From Mycolicibacterium litorale (lineage in GTDB: Bacteria; Actinomycetota; Actinomycetes; Mycobacteriales; Mycobacteriaceae), in assembly GCF_010731695.1 (NCBI RefSeq), contig NZ_AP022586.1, positions 5,515,511-5,579,510 on the forward strand: a DNA stretch of 64,000 nucleotides, given 5' to 3'. Each line of letters begins with the position of its first letter. Positions within the stretch are counted from its first letter, which is position 1. The position numbers were made by a program, and so were the translations under genes. Below the pieces are notes generated by a model. The model was not told the DNA's origin, made no database searches, and saw nothing but the letters and a program-made list of their open reading frames with translations. This document shows positions 39,191 to 53,658 of the stretch, in pieces.

Positions 39191-40443
39191 ACCGGGTTGA
39201 CTACCACAACTCGGTCGCCCTGCGGAAACGGCGAGGCGGCCCCGACGACGGGCGCGGCCTTGTGCAGGCACTCCTCCCATTCGCGGTCCGGATCGGAGTC
39301 GGCGGTGATGCCGCCGCCGACGCCGAGCACCGCGGATCCGCTGGCGGCGAACTCCACGGTCCGGATCGCCACGTTCAGTTCGCACCCCGCAGCAGGTGAG
39401 GCGAGACCGATTGTGCCGCAGTAGATTCCGCGTCGGTTCGGCTCCCATGTCCGAAGCAGGCCGCGTGCCCTGCCCTTCGGGGTGCCGGTGACCGACGCCG
39501 GTGGGAACGTGGCGGCGAGCACCTCTGCCATCGGGACGTCGACCGGGACCTCCGCGGTGACCGTCGACACCAGATGCCACACGCCGGGTGCGGGTCGCAC
39601 CGCCAGCAGCTCGGGCACGGTCACCGTTCCGGTGGCCGCGATGCGGCCGAGGTCGTTGCGGACCAGATCGACGATCATGATGTTCTCCGCGACGTCCTTG
39701 ACCGACGCGCGTAACGCAGACGGATCCGCCCACGACGGCAGCGTGCCCTTGATCGGGCTCGACGTCACCGCCGTCGCGCGGCGGCGCAGGAACAGTTCCG
39801 GTGACAGTGACGCCACCGCGCCCCAGTCGCCGGCGAGGTAGGCGGCGCGGGCGGGGGTGGTGCGCGCCGCAGTGTCGACGAAGAAGTCCAGCGGGGTGCC
39901 GCGCAGGCGGCCGACGAACTGAGTGCACACGCAGGCCTGGTAGACCTCGCCCGCGGCGATCGCGGCGAGGCAGTCGGTCACGCCGCGGCGATGGGTGTCG
40001 CGATCCGGTGCGACCCAGTCGATCTCGTAATCCGACGGCATCGGCGGTGTCCGGACGGATTCGAGCAGCCATGCGGCAGGCGCTGCGCCGCTGAGGCTTT
40101 CGTACCACCAGCATGCGTCGTGGTCGCGACGCAGCACACAGTCCGACCATCCGCCCGCCGCGACGGGGACGCGCGGTCCGAGGCCGTCGGCGCCGGGATC
40201 GGGGTAGGACAGGTAGCCGAACCACCCTCCGCCGACGGCGTTCCCGGCGGCGGCCGGGACGTCGAACACCTCGGCCACCTCCACCGCCGCGATGCGAACC
40301 GACGGTGCGATGACGGCGCTGGAGCCGAACCAGTCACCGAGCAGCGCGGCCGGCGGTGGGAGCCCGAGCGCGGAACCGCCCCTGCCCACGGCGGCCAGCA
40401 CCGCGGGCGCGTCGCCAAGGCCGCCGAGCCGCTCGATTCGCAC
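39187..40443 (-). CDS. pabB: Aminodeoxychorismate synthase component I
   Basis: 418 aa. Chorismate-binding domain with SPIKGTLP, ENIMIVDLVRNDLGRIA, FPPASVTGTPKGRA and the final GGGITADSDPDREWEEC, all hallmark segments of PabB/TrpE enzymes. It converts chorismate plus ammonia (from PabA) to aminodeoxychorismate for p-aminobenzoate and folate. Corresponds to Rv1005c. The SPIKGT segment supports PabB rather than TrpE. Confidence 0.9.
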   Translation of the reverse strand: MRIERLGGLGDAPAVLAAVGRGGSALGLPPPAALLGDWFGSSAVIAPSVRIAAVEVAEVFDVPAAAGNAVGGGWFGYLSYPDPGADGLGPRVPVAAGGWSDCVLRRDHDACWWYESLSGAAPAAWLLESVRTPPMPSDYEIDWVAPDRDTHRRGVTDCLAAIAAGEVYQACVCTQFVGRLRGTPLDFFVDTAARTTPARAAYLAGDWGAVASLSPELFLRRRATAVTSSPIKGTLPSWADPSALRASVKDVAENIMIVDLVRNDLGRIAATGTVTVPELLAVRPAPGVWHLVSTVTAEVPVDVPMAEVLAATFPPASVTGTPKGRARGLLRTWEPNRRGIYCGTIGLASPAAGCELNVAIRTVEFAASGSAVLGVGGGITADSDPDREWEECLHKAAPVVGAASPFPQGDRVVVVNPV

Positions 40444-40462
40444 GAGCCAAGCCTGACACAGG

Positions 40463-41347
40463 TCAGCGGCTGATCGCCCGTGGGATGTCGACGCCGGTGA
40501 GCTTGTCGGGGTTGCGCATCGCGTAGAAGTGGCTGATCTTGCCGTCGGCGACCTCGACGGTGACGATGCCCTCGAAACTGTCGCCGAGGTACAGCTTCAG
40601 TGCCGGCGCGTTGTTGTACACGGCGGGTTCGAGGCGCCCTTCTTCGCCGGCGACGCGGAGCAGTCCGAGGATCAGCTTGCTGACGCGTTCGGCACCGGTG
40701 ACCGGGCGGCGCGCCGCGCTGCGCTTGCCCGCACTGTCGGCGGTCCACACCACGTCGGGCGCCAACAGCTCCATCAGGCCGTCGACGTCACCGGTCGAGG
40801 CGGCGGCGAAGAAGCGCATGGTGATCTCGGCCGACGTCTGCGGGTCCACCGGTTCGAACCGCTTGCGCCGTGACTGGACGTTTTCGCGGGCGCGGTGCGC
40901 CATCTGGCGCACCGACGCCACCGATCTGCCCACGGCAGCGGCGATCTCGTCGTGACTGAACCCGAACACCTCGCGCAGCACGAAGACCGCGCGCTCGTCG
41001 GGAGTGAGGGTTTCGAGCACCACGAGCATCGCCATGGACACCGATTCGGCGAGCACCACGTCCGCCGAGGCGTCCTTGCTCTCGACCAGCAGTGGTTCGG
41101 GCAGCCACGGGCCGATGTAGTCCTCACGCCTGCGGGTCTGGGCCCGCAGCGCGTTGAGGGCTTGGCGGGTGACGAGCTGGGCGAGGTAGGCCTTGGTGTC
41201 CTGCACTCCTGCCAGGTCCACCTCCGCCCAGCGCAGGTAGCTCTCCTGCAGCACGTCATCGGCTTCCGTTGCGCTGCCCAGGATCTCGTAGGCGATCGTG
41301 AACAGCAGCGGTCGCAGCAGCGTGAACCGTTCGGCGTGCTCGTTCAC
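40463..41347 (-). CDS. ECF41-type RNA polymerase sigma factor, copy 1 (SigJ-like)
   Basis: 294 aa, GTG start overlapping the oxidoreductase stop (GTGA). Sigma region 2 (AYEILGSATEADDVLQESYLRW) and region 4 (TPDERAVFVLREVFGFSHDEI) are followed by an extra SnoaL-like domain. ECF41 signature motifs are present: WLPEP in the linker and NPDKL near the C-terminus; the DGGGR motif is changed (DSAGKR). ECF41 factors lack a classical anti-sigma and are controlled by their own C-terminal domain. Transcribed as the second gene after an FAD oxidoreductase, a typical ECF41 partner. Confidence 0.9.
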   Translation of the reverse strand: MNEHAERFTLLRPLLFTIAYEILGSATEADDVLQESYLRWAEVDLAGVQDTKAYLAQLVTRQALNALRAQTRRREDYIGPWLPEPLLVESKDASADVVLAESVSMAMLVVLETLTPDERAVFVLREVFGFSHDEIAAAVGRSVASVRQMAHRARENVQSRRKRFEPVDPQTSAEITMRFFAAASTGDVDGLMELLAPDVVWTADSAGKRSAARRPVTGAERVSKLILGLLRVAGEEGRLEPAVYNNAPALKLYLGDSFEGIVTVEVADGKISHFYAMRNPDKLTGVDIPRAISR

Positions 41348-42522
41348 CGCACCGGCACTTCTGGATCTTCCGCGAGCCGTTGCGCCCGCTTGCCGCCCTT
41401 CAGCCAGAAGTAGCTACCGGGTTTGCGGGCCTCGCGGGACAGGAACGTGATCGTGCCCTTGCACACCGCCTCTTTGATCGTCGCCGCGGCGCGGCCACCG
41501 ATGTAGAGGGGCATCACGCGGTCGTCCAGGTGGGCGATCTGGATGGTGCCCGCGTTGCGGCCCAGGCTGATGCACTGGCCGGTGAACGCCTGGTTGACCA
41601 CCGCGGGCTCGGTGCCCGCGATCCGGCTGAGCACGGTGTTGGCGGCCTGCGCGCCGAGTGGGATCGCGGCCTGGCAGCTCATCCGCAGCGGTGAATTCGA
41701 CGGCGCTGCAGCGTCTCCCGCCGCCACGATCCGCGGGCTGTCGACGCTCGTCAGCGTCTCGTCGGTGACGAGCCGGCCCAGCGCGTCGGTGGTGAGCCCG
41801 CTGCGCACGGCCAGGTCGGGCACCCCGAATCCGGCGGTCCAGACGGTGAGCGCGCTGGGCAGTTCGCGGCCGTCGGCGAGAACGACCGAGCCCTCGCGAA
41901 CCTCGTCGACCGTGGCGCCGGGGCCGTCGACGACGGTCACGCCGAGCTTGCGCATCCGCCGCGCCACCGACTTGCGGGCCGGTGCACTCAGATACGGCCC
42001 GAGCACGCCGCCGCACACCAGCGTGACGGTATGCCCTTCCTCGCCCAGTTCGGCCGCGGTCTCGATGCCGGTCGGCCCTGCGCCGACGACGGTGATCGGG
42101 GCTCCGGGACGGACGTCGGCCATCGCCGCGCGCAGCGCTTCGCCGTGCTCGTACTCGGAGATGGGGTAGGCGAACTCTGCGGCGCCCGGCACGGTGAGCG
42201 ATGCGCCCGTGCTGCCGACCGCGTAGATCAGGTAGTCGTAGTCGAGCGCGTCACCGGAGGCCAACTCGACCCGCTGCGCGGGCGCGTCGATCCGGTGCGC
42301 CGAGTCGACCACCAGCCGGACGTCCGCGCCGAGCACGTCGGCGTACTCGACGACCGCGTCATCCGATCCGGTGACGAGCTGGTGCAGCCGGATGCGCTCG
42401 ACGAACTGCGGCCGGGGGTTGACCAGCGTGACGGCGACGTCGCCGTTGACGCGCAGGTGGTTGGCGGCGATGACGCCGGCGTAGCCGCCGCCGATCACCA
42501 CGACGTTGATCTTCTCGGTCAT
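41344..42522 (-). CDS. FAD-dependent NAD(P)H oxidoreductase, copy 1
   Basis: 392 aa. N-terminal FAD-binding Rossmann motif VVVIGGGYAGVIAAN, second nucleotide motif VVGAGPTGIETAAELGEEG, and the late GDAAAPS segment of NDH-2/AIF-like pyridine-nucleotide oxidoreductases. The C-terminus lacks the membrane-anchoring helix of respiratory NDH-2, so a soluble quinone or redox-cycling reductase is more likely. A TGTCACA/TGTC promoter of ECF41 type lies about 80 nt upstream, so the pair is probably self-regulated. Confidence 0.88.
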   Translation of the reverse strand: MTEKINVVVIGGGYAGVIAANHLRVNGDVAVTLVNPRPQFVERIRLHQLVTGSDDAVVEYADVLGADVRLVVDSAHRIDAPAQRVELASGDALDYDYLIYAVGSTGASLTVPGAAEFAYPISEYEHGEALRAAMADVRPGAPITVVGAGPTGIETAAELGEEGHTVTLVCGGVLGPYLSAPARKSVARRMRKLGVTVVDGPGATVDEVREGSVVLADGRELPSALTVWTAGFGVPDLAVRSGLTTDALGRLVTDETLTSVDSPRIVAAGDAAAPSNSPLRMSCQAAIPLGAQAANTVLSRIAGTEPAVVNQAFTGQCISLGRNAGTIQIAHLDDRVMPLYIGGRAAATIKEAVCKGTITFLSREARKPGSYFWLKGGKRAQRLAEDPEVPVR

Positions 42523-42599
42523 CTCTGTCTCCTCGGGTCGTCCGGCTCATCCCAGCCGCCGGAGGCGGCCAGACCTGTGAAGAGCCGGTCTGTCCTGGA

Positions 42600-42626
42600 G
42601 ACACCACGCACACCAGAAGTGTGACA
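42600..42626 (-). promoter_or_regulatory. Candidate ECF41-dependent promoter
   Basis: Minus strand: TGTCACA (42626-42620), 16 nt, TGTC (42603-42600). The published ECF41 promoter is TGTCACA with CGTC at 16 nt, so one base of the -10 differs. It directs the copy 1 oxidoreductase-sigma pair. Confidence 0.55.
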
Positions 42627-42650
42627 CCTCGACGGCAGATGTGGTGCAGC

Positions 42651-43556
42651 TCACTGACGGCGGATCGCCCGCGGGACGGTGATCCCGGCCAGCTTGTCCG
42701 GGTTGGCCACCGCGTAAAAGTTCGCGATCCGCCCGTCGACGACATCGACGAGGACCAGCCCTTCCACGCGGTCGCCGCTGTGCACGACGACGGCCGGGGT
42801 GTTGTTGTACGTCGCAGTCTCCAACCGGAAATCCGGCACCTGCTTCGGCGCCGCCCGGAAGAAGCCGGCGATGACGCCCGCCACCTTCCTGGCGCCGAGC
42901 ACCGGCCGCCGGATCGCCTTGGCCCGCCCGCCGCTGTCGGTGATCCACGCCGCGTCCGGTGCGAGTACGGCCATCAGGCCGTCGATGTCACCGGTGGCGG
43001 CAGCCGCCATGAACCGCTCGGTCACCTCGGCGGCGTCCGCAACGTCGACGCTCTCGGACCGCTGACGCCTGGCGTGCACGTGCTCGCGGGCGCGGTACGC
43101 CATCTGACGGACCGCGCCGGCCGACTTTCCGACGGCAGAGGCGATCTCCGCGTAGTCGAAGCCGAAGACCTCGTGCAGCACGAAGACCGCGCGCTCGTCG
43201 GGGGTCAGCGTCTCGAGCACCACCATCATCGCCATCGAGACGGACTCGGCGAGGACGACGTCGGAGGAGGCGTCGGCCTCGTCGAGCAGCAGCGGTTCGG
43301 GCAGCCAGGGGCCGACGTAGTCCTCCCGGCGGCGGGCGTTGGCCCGCAGCGTGTTGAGTGCCTGACGGGTCACCAGTTGCGCCAGGTACGACCGGGTGTC
43401 CCGGACCGTCGAGAGGTCCACGTCGGCCCACCGCAGGTAGCTGTCCTGCAGCACGTCGTCGGATTCGCTTGCGCTGCCGAGGATCTCATAGGCGATCGTG
43501 AACAGCAGGGGCCGCAGCAGCGTGAAGCGTTCGGCGTGCTCGCCGCCGGTGCTCAC
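42651..43556 (-). CDS. ECF41-type RNA polymerase sigma factor, copy 2
   Basis: 301 aa from the GTG at 43556, overlapping the copy 2 oxidoreductase stop; the open frame to 44231 is an artefact within that gene. It is closely similar to copy 1 over regions 2 and 4 (HAERFTLLRPLLFTIAYEIL) and contains WLPEP, DSGGR and NPDKL. Divergence is higher in the C-terminal SnoaL-like domain, which controls activity, so the two factors may answer different signals. Confidence 0.9.
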   Translation of the reverse strand: MSTGGEHAERFTLLRPLLFTIAYEILGSASESDDVLQDSYLRWADVDLSTVRDTRSYLAQLVTRQALNTLRANARRREDYVGPWLPEPLLLDEADASSDVVLAESVSMAMMVVLETLTPDERAVFVLHEVFGFDYAEIASAVGKSAGAVRQMAYRAREHVHARRQRSESVDVADAAEVTERFMAAAATGDIDGLMAVLAPDAAWITDSGGRAKAIRRPVLGARKVAGVIAGFFRAAPKQVPDFRLETATYNNTPAVVVHSGDRVEGLVLVDVVDGRIANFYAVANPDKLAGITVPRAIRRQ

Positions 43557-44743
43557 GGCTTGGCGACCTCCTCGACCGCGACCCCCTCGACCGCGTCCTG
43601 CTGCGGCCGCGGACCTCCGGTGAACCAGAACGACGAGCCGGGCTTGCGCGCTTCGCGGCGCAGACCCCACACCGTGCCCCGGCAGATCGCCTCCTTGAGC
43701 GTCGCAGCGACGCGCCCGCCCAGGTAGAGGTCGATCGCCGTGTCGTCCCTGCGGGCGAACTGCACGACCGCCGCCCGGCGCCCCAGGCTGGTGCACGTAC
43801 CGGCGAAGCCGTACTCGAAGCGCACCGGCTCGGTGCCCGCGATCCGGCTCAGCACCGTGTTGGCGGCCTGCGGGCCCAGCTGGGATGCCGAAGCGCAGCA
43901 CATCCGCAGCGGTGCGCCCGACGGGGAGGCGCAGTCGCCGGCGGCGACGATGCGGGGGTCGTCGACGCTGGTCAGCGTCTCGTCGGTGAGCAGCCGGCCC
44001 ATCGCGTCGGTGCGCAGTCCGCTGCGTGCCGCCAGATCCGGTACGCCGAAGCCCGCCGTCCAGATGGTCAGCGCGCTCGGGCGCACTGCACCGTCGGCGA
44101 AGACCACCGCGTGCGGGCGCACCTCGGTCACCACGTCGTCCTCGAGCACCGCGATGCGCAGCCTCGCCATCACCTTGGCGACCGACCGCCGTCCCGGGCG
44201 GGACAGCGTCGGACCCAGCTGCCCGCCGCACACCAGCGTGACCCTGCGGCCCTGCTCGGCGAGTTCGGTGGCGACCTCGATACCGGTCAGCCCGGCGCCG
44301 ACGACCGTCACCGGCGCGTCGGGATGCAGTTCGTCGACCGCGGCGCGCAGCCGCGTCGCCTGCTCGAGTTCGGCCACTGGATAGGCGAATCGGGCCGCGC
44401 CGGGCACCGAGGTGGAGACCGCGCCGGTGCTGCCGACCGCGTAGATGAGGTAGTCGTAGCCGAGGGTGGCGCCCGATCCCAGCTCGACCGAGCAGGCGTC
44501 GATGTCGATGCGGGTGGCGGTGTCGACGACCATCTCGATGCCCTCGCCGAGCACACTGCCGTAGTCGACGGTGGCCTCGGCGGTGCCCGCCACCAACTGG
44601 TGCAGCCGGATGCGTTCGACGAAGTGCGGGCGGGGGTTCACCAGAGTGATCCGGACGTCACCGCGCAGTCGCAGGTGGTTGGCCGCCAATGTTCCGCTGT
44701 ATCCGCCGCCGATGACGACGACGTGGGGGCGTTGCACGGTCAT
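43553..44743 (-). CDS. FAD-dependent NAD(P)H oxidoreductase, copy 2
   Basis: 396 aa, parallel to copy 1: VVVIGGGYSGTLAANHLR, VVGAGLTGIEVATELAEQG and AAGDCASPSG. Substitutions around the substrate half (MCCASASQLG against MSCQAAIPLG) suggest changed specificity. Its upstream region has TGTC but not a perfect TGTCACA at the expected distance. It lies 92 bp downstream of gdhA and may be partly read through from it. Confidence 0.86.
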   Translation of the reverse strand: MTVQRPHVVVIGGGYSGTLAANHLRLRGDVRITLVNPRPHFVERIRLHQLVAGTAEATVDYGSVLGEGIEMVVDTATRIDIDACSVELGSGATLGYDYLIYAVGSTGAVSTSVPGAARFAYPVAELEQATRLRAAVDELHPDAPVTVVGAGLTGIEVATELAEQGRRVTLVCGGQLGPTLSRPGRRSVAKVMARLRIAVLEDDVVTEVRPHAVVFADGAVRPSALTIWTAGFGVPDLAARSGLRTDAMGRLLTDETLTSVDDPRIVAAGDCASPSGAPLRMCCASASQLGPQAANTVLSRIAGTEPVRFEYGFAGTCTSLGRRAAVVQFARRDDTAIDLYLGGRVAATLKEAICRGTVWGLRREARKPGSSFWFTGGPRPQQDAVEGVAVEEVAKP

Positions 44744-44835
44744 GGTGTCTCCTTCGCGTCAGGGTGTGATGCCCCTGAGACACCGCCCGCCGCGGAAACG
44801 TCACGCGCGCGACGCCGTGTGTGACCTAGCTCACG

Positions 44836-47729
<2,894 letters not shown>

Positions 47730-47737
47730 CGGCACTC

Positions 47738-47747
47738 ACCTTATGGT
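47738..47747. promoter_or_regulatory. Back-to-back -10 boxes of metG and tatD
   Basis: Minus strand TAAGGT (47743-47738) ends 8 nt before the metG ATG; plus strand TATGGT (47742-47747) ends 7 nt before the tatD GTG. They share the central TA, as at pmt/rsmI. Confidence 0.55.
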
Positions 47748-47754
47748 GTGGTGC

Positions 47755-48594
47755 GTGAGTCGCTCGAACCGTCCGGCCCCGCCGGCTCCTGAGCCGTTGG
47801 CGCCGCTGATCGATGCGCACACCCACCTCGACGCCTGCGGGGTGCGCGACGCCGACGACGTACGGGCGGCGCTGGACCGGGCGGGCGCGGTCGGGGTGCG
47901 CGCGGTCGTGACGATCGCCGACGATCTGGCGGCCGCGCGCTGGGCCACGCAGGCCGCCGAGTGGGACGACCGGGTGTATGCGGCGGTCGCGCTGCACCCC
48001 ACCCGCGCCGACGCGCTGACCGACGACGCCCGCGCCGAACTCGAGCGCCTGGCCGCCCATCCGCGGGTGGTGGCCGTCGGCGAGACCGGGATGGACCTGT
48101 ACTGGCCCGGCAAGCTCGACGGCTGCGCCGAACCCGACGCGCAGCGCGAGGCGTTCGCGTGGCACATCGACCTGGCCAAGCGGACCGGCAAGCCGCTGAT
48201 GATCCACAATCGCGACGCCGACGCGGCCGTTCTCGACGTCCTGGCCGCCGAGGGCGCTCCGGACACCGTGATCTTCCACTGCTTCTCGTCGGATGCACAG
48301 ATGGCGCGCACGTGCATCGAGGCGGGTTGGCTGCTGAGCCTGGCCGGAACGGTCAGCTTCAAGAACGCCCACGCCCTGCGGGAGGCGGCGCGGTTGATCC
48401 CGGGCGAACTGCTGCTGGTGGAGACGGACGCACCATTCCTCACCCCGCACCCGTACCGGGGAGCGCCCAACGAGCCGTATTGCCTGCCGTACACGGTGCG
48501 CGCGCTGGCCGAGGTCCGTGGCCGCCCCGCCGAGGAGCTGGCGCAGCAAACCGCCGACAACGCCATCCGCGCATACTGGCTGTGTAAGAGTTGA
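47755..48594 (+). CDS. tatD: TatD-family deoxyribonuclease
   Basis: 279 aa from the GTG at 47755, likely leaderless; an ATG at 47743 overlaps the -10 box and is less fitting. Metal-binding motifs DAHTHLD near the N-terminus, VGETGMDLYW, IHNRDADAAV, FHCFSSD and ETDAPFLTPHPYRG match the TatD family of metal-dependent 3'-5' DNases. Roles in DNA repair or fragment turnover are known from other bacteria. Followed at 96 bp by rpfB, as in M. tuberculosis. Confidence 0.92.
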   Translation: MSRSNRPAPPAPEPLAPLIDAHTHLDACGVRDADDVRAALDRAGAVGVRAVVTIADDLAAARWATQAAEWDDRVYAAVALHPTRADALTDDARAELERLAAHPRVVAVGETGMDLYWPGKLDGCAEPDAQREAFAWHIDLAKRTGKPLMIHNRDADAAVLDVLAAEGAPDTVIFHCFSSDAQMARTCIEAGWLLSLAGTVSFKNAHALREAARLIPGELLLVETDAPFLTPHPYRGAPNEPYCLPYTVRALAEVRGRPAEELAQQTADNAIRAYWLCKS

Positions 48595-48628
48595 TCTCAG
48601 TAAAGGTATTCGTTACCGTCTTGTGATC

Positions 48629-48653
48629 GTAAGCGGACTTAGCCGCCCTTTTT
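48629..48653 (+). promoter_or_regulatory. Terminator-like hairpin in the rpfB leader
   Basis: GCGG (48633-48636) pairs with CCGC (48643-48646), followed by CCTTTTT; TAAG/CTTA within the same stretch forms a competing stem. M. tuberculosis rpfB is reported to be preceded by an RNA switch; this could be the counterpart. Stems are short. Confidence 0.4.
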
Positions 48654-48672
48654 GAAACGTTTGTACCAATAA

Positions 48673-50699
<2,027 letters not shown>

Positions 50700-50759
50700 C
50701 TGACCGGCCCGGACGTGCCATGGGTTTGCGCTGCCGACGTGCGGCGATAGTGTCGAGCG

Positions 50760-51728
50760 GTGCGTAACGGCAACACCGCCTCCGAGTGGGTTCCCACCGG
50801 CTCGGTCACCGTGCGGGTGCCCGGGAAGGTGAACCTCTTCCTCGGGGTCGGTGATCTGCGTGACGACGGCTATCACGACCTGACGACGGTCTTTCATGCC
50901 GTCTCGCTGCTCGACGAGGTCACCGTCTCGACCGCCGACACGCTGTCGGTTGAGCTGGCCGGCGAGGGCATGGAGTCGCTGCCCACCGACCGGCGCAACA
51001 TCGCCTGGCGGGCGGCCGAGCTGATGGCCGACCACGTCGGCAGGGCGCCCGACGTGGCGATCTCCATCGAGAAGTCGATCCCTGTGGCCGGCGGGATGGC
51101 AGGCGGCAGCGCCGACGCCGCCGCCGTGCTGGTCGCGATGAACCATCTGTGGGAGCTCGGGGTGCCCCGGCGTGATCTGCACGCGATGGCCGCCGAGTTG
51201 GGCAGTGACGTGCCGTTCGCGCTGCACGGCGGCACGGCGCTGGGCACCGGCCGCGGTGAGGAGCTCGCGACGGTGCTCGCCCGAAGCACGTTCCACTGGG
51301 TGCTGGCGTTCGCGCGCAAGGGCCTGTCGACGCCGAAGGTGTTCGGAGAACTCGACCGGCTGCGCGCCACCGCCGACGGCAAGCGGGCCGCACCCGGCCG
51401 GCTGGGTGACCCGGAGCCGATCCTGGCCGCGCTGGCGTCCGGCGACGCCGCCACACTCGCGCCGCTGCTCGGTAACGATCTGCAGGCGGCCGCGCTGAGT
51501 CTGTATCCGGAACTGCGCCGCACGCTGCGGGCGGGCCTGGACGCCGGCGCCCTCGCGGCGATCGTGTCCGGGTCCGGTCCGACGTGCGCCTTCCTGTGCG
51601 CCTCGTCGCCCGCCGCGATCGACGTCGGCGCCACGCTCGCCGGTGCCGGGGTGTGCCGGACCGTGCGGGTGGCCAGCGGGCCGGTGCAGGGCGCCCGGGT
51701 GGTGCCCGCGCCGTCCTCGTCGGTGTGA
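50760..51728 (+). CDS. ispE: 4-diphosphocytidyl-2-C-methylerythritol kinase
   Basis: 322 aa, GTG start 60 bp after ksgA. GHMP-kinase motifs: [11 protein letters not shown] at the start, [19 protein letters not shown] (ATP-binding) and [12 protein letters not shown] near the end. It phosphorylates CDP-ME in the non-mevalonate isoprenoid pathway, which feeds polyprenyl-phosphate for the cell wall. Confidence 0.94.
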   Translation: MRNGNTASEWVPTGSVTVRVPGKVNLFLGVGDLRDDGYHDLTTVFHAVSLLDEVTVSTADTLSVELAGEGMESLPTDRRNIAWRAAELMADHVGRAPDVAISIEKSIPVAGGMAGGSADAAAVLVAMNHLWELGVPRRDLHAMAAELGSDVPFALHGGTALGTGRGEELATVLARSTFHWVLAFARKGLSTPKVFGELDRLRATADGKRAAPGRLGDPEPILAALASGDAATLAPLLGNDLQAAALSLYPELRRTLRAGLDAGALAAIVSGSGPTCAFLCASSPAAIDVGATLAGAGVCRTVRVASGPVQGARVVPAPSSSV

Positions 51729-51801
51729 CGGGGTCTTTGCGGTCTTTTTGCGTCGGAAAGGTGTGACGCACGCCTCAATCCGCGCCATGGTTTGGCAGTT
51801 A

Positions 51802-51818
51802 CTTAAGGGTCTCTTAAG
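51802..51818. repeat. CTTAAG direct repeat, 11-bp period
   Basis: CTTAAG at 51802-51807 and 51813-51818 in the 293-bp gap before the acyl-AMP ligase. No gene is seen in the gap; the period equals that of the candidate MprA boxes. Confidence 0.4.
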
Positions 51819-52021
51819 ATGGTCGGCGGTGAAAGCTAGCGGTCGAGCGCCGGACGCGTGTCCTTTCCGCCGGCGTCGCCGGCGGGTGCCGATGTGGACG
51901 CCCCATCACCGTTTCGATACCCAACTGCTCCTCAATCGTGTACGCGTGCCTACTCGGCAACGCTCGTAGACAGGCGGAGCATGAGAAGCCGGGCAGTGGC
52001 GCCGGTCCCCAGGAGGATGTC

Positions 52022-53654
52022 GTGAGCAGGTTCACCGAGAAGATGTACCGCAACGCGCGCACCGTGAGCACCGGCATGGTGACCGGCGAGCCGCACGAGC
52101 CCGTCCGCCACACGTGGGGTGAGGTGCACGAGCGTGCCCGCCGGATCGCCGGTGGGCTCGCAGCGGCCGGTATCGGCCTGGGTGACGCGGTGGGCGTGCT
52201 CGAGGGCCTGCCGGTCGAGATCGCCCCGACCGCGCAGGGCGTCTGGATGCGCGGCGCGAGCCTGACGATGCTGCACCAGCCCACTCCGCGCACCGACCTC
52301 GCCATGTGGGCCGAGGACACGCTGACGGTGATCGGGATGATCGAGGCCAAGGCCGTGATCGTGTCCGAACCCTTCACCGTCGCGATCCCGGTGCTGGAGG
52401 AGAAGGGTCTGCTGGTGCTGACCGTGGCCGATCTGCTGGCCGCGGAGCCGATCGACCCGGTCGAGGTCGGCGAGGACGATCTGGCGCTGATGCAGCTGAC
52501 CTCCGGGTCGACCGGTTCGCCCAAGGCCGTGCAGATCACCCACCGCAACATCCACTCGAACGCCGAGGCGATGTTCATCGGCGCCGAGTACGACGTCACC
52601 AAAGACGTCATGGTCAGCTGGCTGCCGTGCTTCCACGACATGGGCATGGTCGGCTTCCTCACCATCCCGATGTACTTCGGCGCGGAGCTGGTCAAGGTCA
52701 CGCCGATGGACTTCCTGCGCGACACCCTGCTGTGGGCGCGGCTCATCGACAAGTACAAGGGCACGATGACGGCCGCGCCGAACTTCGCCTACGCGCTGCT
52801 GGCCAAGCGGCTGCGCAGGCAGGCCACGCCCGGCGAGTTCGACCTGTCGACGCTGCGCTTCGCGCTGTCGGGTGCCGAGCCGGTCGAGCCCGCCGACGTC
52901 GAGGACCTGATCGACGCCGGCGCGCCGTTCGGCCTGAAGCCCGAGGCCATCCTGCCCGCCTACGGCATGGCCGAGACCACGCTGGCGGTGTCGTTCTCCA
53001 AGTGCGGTGCGGGTCTGGTGGTCGACGAGGTCGACGCCGATCTGCTGGCCGCGCTGCGCCGCGCCGTGCCCGCCACGAAGGGCAACACCAAGCGGCTGGC
53101 CACGCTGGGCCCGCTGCTCGAGGGTCTCGAGGCCCGCATCATCGACGAGCAGGGCAACGTGATGCCCGCCCGCGGCGTCGGCGTCATCGAGCTGCGGGCG
53201 AGCCGCTGACCCCGGCTACATCACGATGGGCGGATTCGTCCCGGCCCAGGACGAGCACGGCTGGTACGACACCGGTGACCTCGGCTACCTGACCGAAGAG
53301 GGCCACGTGGTGGTGTGCGGCCGCGTCAAGGACGTGATCATCATGGCCGGGCGCAACATCTACCCGACCGACATCGAGCGGGCCGCGGGGCGCGTCGAAG
53401 GGGTGCGGCCCGGCTGCGCGGTCGCGGTGCGCCTGGACGCCGGGCACTCGCGGGAGACCTTCGCCGTCGCCGTCGAGTCGAACGCCTGGCAGGACCCGAA
53501 CGAGGTGCACCGCATCGAGCGGCAGGTCGCCCACGAGGTGGTCGCCGAGGTCGACGTGCGGCCCCGCAACGTCGTGGTGCTCGGTCCGGGCACCATCCCG
53601 AAGACGCCGTCGGGCAAGTTGCGCCGCGCCAACTCGGTCTCGTTGGTCACCTAG
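52022..53654 (+). pseudogene. Fatty-acyl-AMP ligase (Pks16/FadD-like), two frameshifts
   Basis: GTG at 52022 after aggaggat. The first 395 codons hold an AMP-binding domain with [12 protein letters not shown] (P-loop), [12 protein letters not shown] and [13 protein letters not shown]. Frame is lost at 53195-53197 (GGG where GGGG would keep R-G-E-P-L) and again at 53214-53215; with one G added at each place the protein continues GYITMGGF...[10 protein letters not shown] and ends at 53654 with [11 protein letters not shown]. FAALs activate fatty acids as acyl-AMP for polyketide or lipid synthesis. Rv1013 is the likely counterpart. Both losses are in homopolymers, so sequence error is more probable than decay. 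Confidence 0.8.
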
Positions 53655-53658
53655 TTCC

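Noticed and set aside
42651..44231. N-terminal extension of the copy 2 sigma factor to 526 codons
   Set aside because: The extension lies within the oxidoreductase gene; the GTG at 43556 overlaps that gene's stop and aligns with the copy 1 start.
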